From Candidatus Gracilibacteria bacterium (lineage in GTDB: Bacteria; Patescibacteriota; Gracilibacteria; UBA1369; UBA12473): a stretch of DNA of 64,000 bases. Each line of letters opens with the position of its first letter. The stretch's first letter is position 1. Positions 59,806-64,000 of this stretch are shown here, one piece after another. Made by a program: the position numbers and the translations under genes. The stretch spans positions 1 through 64,000 of the forward strand of contig JBAZZS010000003.1 of assembly GCA_041658685.1 (NCBI GenBank). The letters are read 5' to 3'. The notes under the pieces were generated by a model. The model did no database searches. It had not been told where the DNA came from and saw only the letters and a list, made by a program, of their open reading frames with translations.

Positions 59806-60192
59806 TTAGTCCGTAATCATTTTGATTTCGATGTCCACGCCGGCGGGAAGACTTAAATTGGAAAGCATTTCAATGGTTTTTGGAGTGCTGTCCGTGATGT
59901 CAATCAAGCGTTTGTGGGTGCGCATTTCGAATTGTTCGCGGGAAGTCTTATGGACAAAAGTGGAACGGTTGACGGTGAATTTTTCAATTTTAGTGGGGAG
60001 TGGGATGGGGCCGCAAATCATGGCGCCACTGCGTTCCGCGGTTTCGATGATCAGTTTTGTTGTGTCATCGATGACTTTGTGGTCAAAAGCTTTGATTTTG
60101 ATGCGGATGCGTTGTTTCCCGGGAGTTGTTTTTGGGGCAACGGGTTTGGTTGCGGTCTTCGAAGGGGTGGATGCTTTTTTCTTGGCTGGCAT
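59806..60192 (-). CDS. rpsJ: Ribosomal protein uS10
   Basis: 128 residues, small-subunit head protein and NusE antitermination factor. Core [69 protein letters not shown]. The first ~25 residues are a Lys/Ala/Pro-rich extension. Has its own promoter and a strong structured leader. Confidence 0.97.
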   Translation of the reverse strand: MPAKKKASTPSKTATKPVAPKTTPGKQRIRIKIKAFDHKVIDDTTKLIIETAERSGAMICGPIPLPTKIEKFTVNRSTFVHKTSREQFEMRTHKRLIDITDSTPKTIEMLSNLSLPAGVDIEIKMITD

Positions 60193-60243
60193 AGAAGAGA
60201 AGAGATAAAAAATAAAAAGTTTTAAAAAGAAACCGACGTGGAT

Positions 60244-60295
60244 CCTCGGATGGATGGCTTTTCCCGATGAATGGGAAAGCGATTAGAATCCGAGG
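60244..60295 (-). promoter_or_regulatory. Leader hairpin 1 of rpsJ
   Basis: Perfect 8-bp stem CCTCGGAT/ATCCGAGG with an inner stem TTTCCC/GGGAAA, in the 5' untranslated region of rpsJ. A candidate S10-operon leader; I cannot say which protein binds it. Confidence 0.65.
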
Positions 60296-60301
60296 TGTCC
60301 C

Positions 60302-60328
60302 GCTCCATACTCTTGAGAGTTGAGGAGC
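60302..60328 (-). promoter_or_regulatory. Leader hairpin 2 of rpsJ
   Basis: Stem GCTCC/GGAGC enclosing ACTCT/AGAGT, immediately upstream of hairpin 1. Confidence 0.6.
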
Positions 60329-60371
60329 GAGGGAGGCCCTAAAAGCAGAACCTCACATTTTGTGCGTGTTA

Positions 60372-60400
60372 TTTGTAGCGGAAAGCGATGGAATGGTCAA
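60372..60400 (-). promoter_or_regulatory. Promoter of rpsJ
   Basis: TTGACC (60395-60400), 17-base spacer, TACAAA (60372-60377) on the minus strand; predicted start near 60365, leader of about 172 nt. Confidence 0.65.
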
Positions 60401-60466
60401 GGGAAATAAAATGATATTGCTAGTGAATTTTTATTATGATAATTTTTCTTTCTTCTTTTTATTTAC

Positions 60467-60730
60467 ATGTTATTTATGGGTTTAACTAAAGTTTATTTTA
60501 GAGGAGAATGTTATGGATTATATGGGCCTGGTGATTTTATTCAGGCAATTAGAGGTGATGGGGTTGTTCAATGTGGTCAAATTTATCAAATTGCGGCAAT
60601 AAATCCAGGGACCGAAGCTTGCAGGAATGCCAATGAGGTTACATTGGTTGGCGTAGAAGGAGTTTTTAGTAAAAATATTTTCAAAGTTACTGAAGCTTGT
60701 AGAGAAAGAATGGGGCAAGTTTTTGAGTAA
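60467..60730 (+). CDS. Unknown small protein
   Basis: 87 residues, opposite in direction to the ribosomal genes. Compact, with GDGVVQCGQIYQIAAINPG, ACRNANEVTLVGVEGVF and three Cys. The pattern of short strands suggests a small beta-barrel (SH3-like), without a recognised family. An internal ATG at 60476 is an alternative start. It shares a terminator with tuf and diverges from rpsJ. Confidence 0.6.
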   Translation: MLFMGLTKVYFRGECYGLYGPGDFIQAIRGDGVVQCGQIYQIAAINPGTEACRNANEVTLVGVEGVFSKNIFKVTEACRERMGQVFE

Positions 60731-60765
60731 ATGGGATGCGAGACATTTCGCTTCGTGTTTGATAT

Positions 60766-60797
60766 AAAAAACCCCTGATTTTATTCAGGGGTTTTTT
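60766..60797. terminator. Bidirectional terminator between the small gene and tuf
   Basis: Perfect 13-bp stem AAAAAACCCCTGA / TCAGGGGTTTTTT with a 6-base loop, T-run on either strand. It serves tuf (minus) and the 60467 gene (plus). Confidence 0.9.
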
Positions 60798-60823
60798 GGG
60801 GTCTCATGAAATTCTTTTTTTAA

Positions 60824-62014
60824 TTACTCCAAGATTTTGGCAACCACTCCGGCTCCAACGGTTCGACCTCCTTCGCGAATGGCGAAGCGCGTTCCGTTGT
60901 CCAAAGCGATCTTACAGCCCAAGGTTACAACCATCTTGATTTCATCACCGGGCATAACCATTTCAACTCCGGCCGGGAGTTCGATGGTTCCGGTCACATC
61001 CGTGGTGCGGATATAGAATTGAGGTTTGTATCCTTTGAAGAAGGGCGTATGTCGGCCACCTTCTTCTTTGGTGAGAATATAAAGTTCAGCTTCGAATTTG
61101 GTATGAGGCGTGATGGAACCGGGTTTGGCAATGACTTGCCCTCGTTCGATTTCTTCACGTTCAATACCGCGGAGGAGCAATCCGACGTTGTCCCCGGCTT
61201 GTCCTTGATCCAAAGTCTTTTTGAACATTTCAACACCCGTGACGGTGACTTTTCGTGTGTCTTTGACTCCGACGATTTCGACTTCTTCATTGATTTTTAC
61301 AATTCCTTGTTCGATACGACCCGTGGCCACGGTTCCTCGACCCTTGATGGAGAATACATCTTCCACAGACATGAGGAAGGGTTTGTCGAGTTCGCGTTTC
61401 GGTTCCGGGATAAAAGAATCGAGAGCGTCAAAGAGTTCAAGAATAGGTTTGATGGCAGCTTCGTCATCCGGATTTTCGAGAGCCTTGAGAGCGGATCCAC
61501 GAATGACCGGTGTTTTGTCCCCGGGGAATTCGTATTTGGTGAGAAGATCGCGGACTTCCATTTCGGAGAGTTCGGCGATTTCCGGATCAGCCACGTCCAT
61601 TTTGTTTAAGAAAACGAGGACTGAAGGCACCATCACTTGGCGAGCCAAGAGAATGTGTTCTCGGGTTTGAGGCATCGGGCCGTCTGCGGCGGATACTACG
61701 AGAATAGCACCATCCATTTGAGCGGCGCCGGTGATCATGTTCTTGATATAGTCGGCATGCCCGGGGCAGTCCACGTGAGCGTAGTGGCGGTTGGCGGTTT
61801 CATATTCTTGATGAGAGGTGGCGATAGTGATACCGCGTGCCTTCTCTTCCGGAGCGTTGTCGATTTGATCGTAAGCAACGGCCTTATTAAGACCTCCGAA
61901 TTTTTTGGAAGCAACCACTGTCATGGCAGCGGTCAAGGTTGTTTTGCCATGGTCGACGTGACCGATTGTCCCGACATTGACGTGGGGTTTTGAACGTGTG
62001 TAAACAGGAGACAT
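60824..62014 (-). CDS. tuf: Elongation factor Tu
   Basis: 396 residues. Delivers aminoacyl-tRNA to the ribosome with GTP. G1 GHVDHGKTT, switch [16 protein letters not shown]3 [10 protein letters not shown]4 NKMD, and the tRNA-binding domains ([31 protein letters not shown]). One copy in the window, between fusA and a strong terminator, so tuf and rpsJ are transcribed separately. Confidence 0.99.
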   Translation of the reverse strand: MSPVYTRSKPHVNVGTIGHVDHGKTTLTAAMTVVASKKFGGLNKAVAYDQIDNAPEEKARGITIATSHQEYETANRHYAHVDCPGHADYIKNMITGAAQMDGAILVVSAADGPMPQTREHILLARQVMVPSVLVFLNKMDVADPEIAELSEMEVRDLLTKYEFPGDKTPVIRGSALKALENPDDEAAIKPILELFDALDSFIPEPKRELDKPFLMSVEDVFSIKGRGTVATGRIEQGIVKINEEVEIVGVKDTRKVTVTGVEMFKKTLDQGQAGDNVGLLLRGIEREEIERGQVIAKPGSITPHTKFEAELYILTKEEGGRHTPFFKGYKPQFYIRTTDVTGTIELPAGVEMVMPGDEIKMVVTLGCKIALDNGTRFAIREGGRTVGAGVVAKILE

Positions 62015-62096
62015 GGATGGTGAGTTAAATAATTAGAGAAATAAAATGCGGAGCGAATATACTTGAATTGGATACGTTTCGCAAGGCTTTTTCGGT

Positions 62097-64000
62097 TTAT
62101 TTTCCCATGCCGCGCTCAGTTTTGATTTTTTCCATGACATTGGTTGGCGTTTTTTCATAGTGACCAAATTCCATGGAATAACTGGCACGCCCTTGAGTCA
62201 TGGAGCGGAGATCCGTGGCGTATCCGAACATTTCGGAAAGAGGAACCGTGGCTTTGATGAATTTGGCGGTTGCGCGATCGCCCATTTCCGAGATTTGACC
62301 GCGACGGGAACTGATATTTCCCATTACATCTCCCATGTATTCTTCCGGAGTGACGACTTCGACTTTCATGATGGGTTCGAGCAAAACCGGGCTGGCGGTA
62401 AGCGCTCCTTTTTTGAAACAAATCGAGCCCGCGATTTTGAAGGCCATTTCCGAGGAGTCGACTTCATGGTAGGACCCATCGTAAAGTTCCACCTTGACGT
62501 CCACCACCGGATAGCCGGCGAGTACTCCGCGGGACACGGCTTCTTCCACACCTTTTTGGACGGCGGGAATGTATTCTTTAGGGATTTTTCCTCCGACAAT
62601 GGAGTTGATGAATTCGAATCCTTTTCCGGTTTCGTTTGGCCCAATATTCATGAGCACATGACCGTATTGTCCGCGACCTCCGGATTGTTTGGCGTATTTT
62701 TCTTCCGCTTTCACGGTTTTTTGAACGGTTTCACGATAAGCAACCTGCGGTTTACCGACATTGGCTTCCACTTTGAATTCTCGGCGCATACGATCCACAA
62801 TGATATCAAGGTGAAGCTCACCCATTCCTCCGATGATGGTTTGGCTGGTTTCTTCATCTGTGTGCATGCGGAACGTCGGATCTTCTTCGGCCAATTTTTG
62901 GAGAGCAAATCCCATTTTTTCTTGGTCGGCTTTGGTTTTGGGTTCAATGGCGATGTGAATAACGGGTTCCGGGAATTCAATGGATTCGAGCACAATGGGT
63001 TTGTCTTCGGAGCAGAGGGTGTGTCCGGTGAAGGTGCGCTTGAGACCCACGGCTGCGGCAATGTCTCCGGCTCTTACGACTTTGACTTCTTCTCGAGAGT
63101 TGGCGTGCATTTGAACCAAACGGCCCATGCGTTCTTTTTCATCCGAAGAAGAGTTGTACACATAACTTCCGGCTTCGAGGGTTCCGGAATAAACGCGGAA
63201 GAAGCAGAGTTTTCCGACAAACGGATCGGCTGCGATTTTAAAAGCGAGTGCGGAAAAGGGTTCCGTGTCTTTGGCTTCACGCGTTTCTTCGTTTCCGGTT
63301 TCGGGGTTGGTGCCTTTGACTGCGGGAAGATCGAGAGGAGAAGGAAGGTAATCAATGACCGCATCGAGCATGAGTTGAACCCCCATGTTTTGCAGGGCCG
63401 AACCGCAAAGAACCGGAACTAAAATAAAATGGATGGTCGCTTTGCGAAGCGCGGCTTTGAGTTCTTCGAGGTTACATTCTTGATTGTTGAGATATTTTTC
63501 CGTGAGAGCTTCGTCGGTTTCGGCGATTCTTTCAACAAGCGTGTGGCGATAGTCTTCGACTTTAGCGACCATGTCTTCTGGGATTGGAATTTCCTTGACG
63601 ATTTCGCCGTTTTTCCCTTCAAATGTGTAGGCTTTTTTGGTGAGAAGATCGATGAGCCCCTTGAAGGTGTTTTCTTCTCCGATCGGGAGTTGGATGGCTA
63701 CGGCGTTTTTGTTGAGACGGGAATGAATGGAATCTAAGCTCATATAAAAATCTCCACCGATTTTATCCATTTTGTTTACAAAAGCGATGCGCGGAACATT
63801 GTATTTGTCCGCTTGACGCCAAACGGTTTCGGATTGAGGTTCCACCCCTTGAGATCCGTCGAACACCACCACGGCTCCGTCGAGAACGCGAAGAGAGCGT
63901 TCAACTTCAACCGTAAAATCCACGTGCCCGGGAGTGTCGATGATGTTGATACGATGAAGAGGCGCCATTTTGTGAGTGGGTTGCCAGAAACAAGTGGTGC
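62097..64000 (-). CDS. fusA: Elongation factor G (5' end outside the window)
   Basis: About 634 of roughly 700 residues are visible; the frame runs off the right edge before the P-loop. The visible part begins with [28 protein letters not shown] (switch II, G3), then [10 protein letters not shown] (G4), domain II, and domains III-V including [28 protein letters not shown] and the C-terminal [35 protein letters not shown]. Translocase of translation. rpsL and rpsG probably lie just beyond the window. Confidence 0.98.
   Translation of the reverse strand, partial: TTCFWQPTHKMAPLHRINIIDTPGHVDFTVEVERSLRVLDGAVVVFDGSQGVEPQSETVWRQADKYNVPRIAFVNKMDKIGGDFYMSLDSIHSRLNKNAVAIQLPIGEENTFKGLIDLLTKKAYTFEGKNGEIVKEIPIPEDMVAKVEDYRHTLVERIAETDEALTEKYLNNQECNLEELKAALRKATIHFILVPVLCGSALQNMGVQLMLDAVIDYLPSPLDLPAVKGTNPETGNEETREAKDTEPFSALAFKIAADPFVGKLCFFRVYSGTLEAGSYVYNSSSDEKERMGRLVQMHANSREEVKVVRAGDIAAAVGLKRTFTGHTLCSEDKPIVLESIEFPEPVIHIAIEPKTKADQEKMGFALQKLAEEDPTFRMHTDEETSQTIIGGMGELHLDIIVDRMRREFKVEANVGKPQVAYRETVQKTVKAEEKYAKQSGGRGQYGHVLMNIGPNETGKGFEFINSIVGGKIPKEYIPAVQKGVEEAVSRGVLAGYPVVDVKVELYDGSYHEVDSSEMAFKIAGSICFKKGALTASPVLLEPIMKVEVVTPEEYMGDVMGNISSRRGQISEMGDRATAKFIKATVPLSEMFGYATDLRSMTQGRASYSMEFGHYEKTPTNVMEKIKTERGMGK

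Overview
The window comes from a bacterium with the marks of the Candidate Phyla Radiation, most likely close to Peregrinibacteria. The large ribosomal-protein locus has no rpmD (uL30) between rpsE and rplO. Translation starts have essentially no Shine-Dalgarno. Many small proteins look lineage-specific, yet there is a nearly complete de novo UMP pathway plus part of the purine pathway. TGA is used as a stop (28330..28560 and pyrC), so this is not the UGA-glycine code of Gracilibacteria. The phylum is inferred, since no rRNA gene is present.

Layout. 1-9.7 kb: the tail of a Pro/Ala-rich protein, uvrB with a LAGLIDADG intein in its P-loop, a GIY-YIG nuclease gene between two copies of a palindromic repeat, an orphan RelB/DinJ-type antitoxin, a ZIP metal transporter, a DnaQ exonuclease fused to a degenerate DinG-like helicase, and carA. 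9.7-27 kb, mostly + strand: a repeat-rich unknown protein, purL-purQ, purM-pyrB-pyrC, pyrD-pyrK-pyrE-pyrF, several unknown acidic proteins and a receiver/histidine-kinase hybrid. With carA this covers carbamoyl phosphate to UMP; carB is not in the window. 27-33.8 kb: rsmA/ksgA, a DUF167 protein, a Ca2+-type P-ATPase, trmD and small lineage-specific genes, one a lipoprotein.

33.9-64 kb, minus strand: the translation superlocus, in transcription order fusA(partial)-tuf-rpsJ-[SMR transporter-lipoprotein]-rplC-D-W-B-rpsS-rplV-rpsC-rplP-rpmC-rpsQ-rplN-X-E-rpsN-H-rplF-R-rpsE-rplO-secY-adk-map-[type IV pilin-like genes, MopE-repeat surface protein, CHASE2 adenylate cyclase]-infA-rpmJ-rpsM-K-D-rpoA-rplQ-rplM-rpsI. 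Two cargo blocks (brackets) interrupt the normal order, and the genes after each have a recognisable new promoter.

The strongest non-gene signals are: (i) a 111-nt tandem repeat at 38720-38965 whose units fold into nested hairpins with compensatory changes; (ii) the composite palindromic repeats around the GIY-YIG gene; (iii) a scattered mini-palindrome with a TTCGCTKCGCT core that also lies in frame inside carA, pyrC and rpsE; (iv) pyrimidine/AT-rich leaders in place of Shine-Dalgarno, with several -10 boxes 6-8 nt from the AUG, predicting leaderless mRNAs; (v) structured leaders ahead of rpsJ and rplC.
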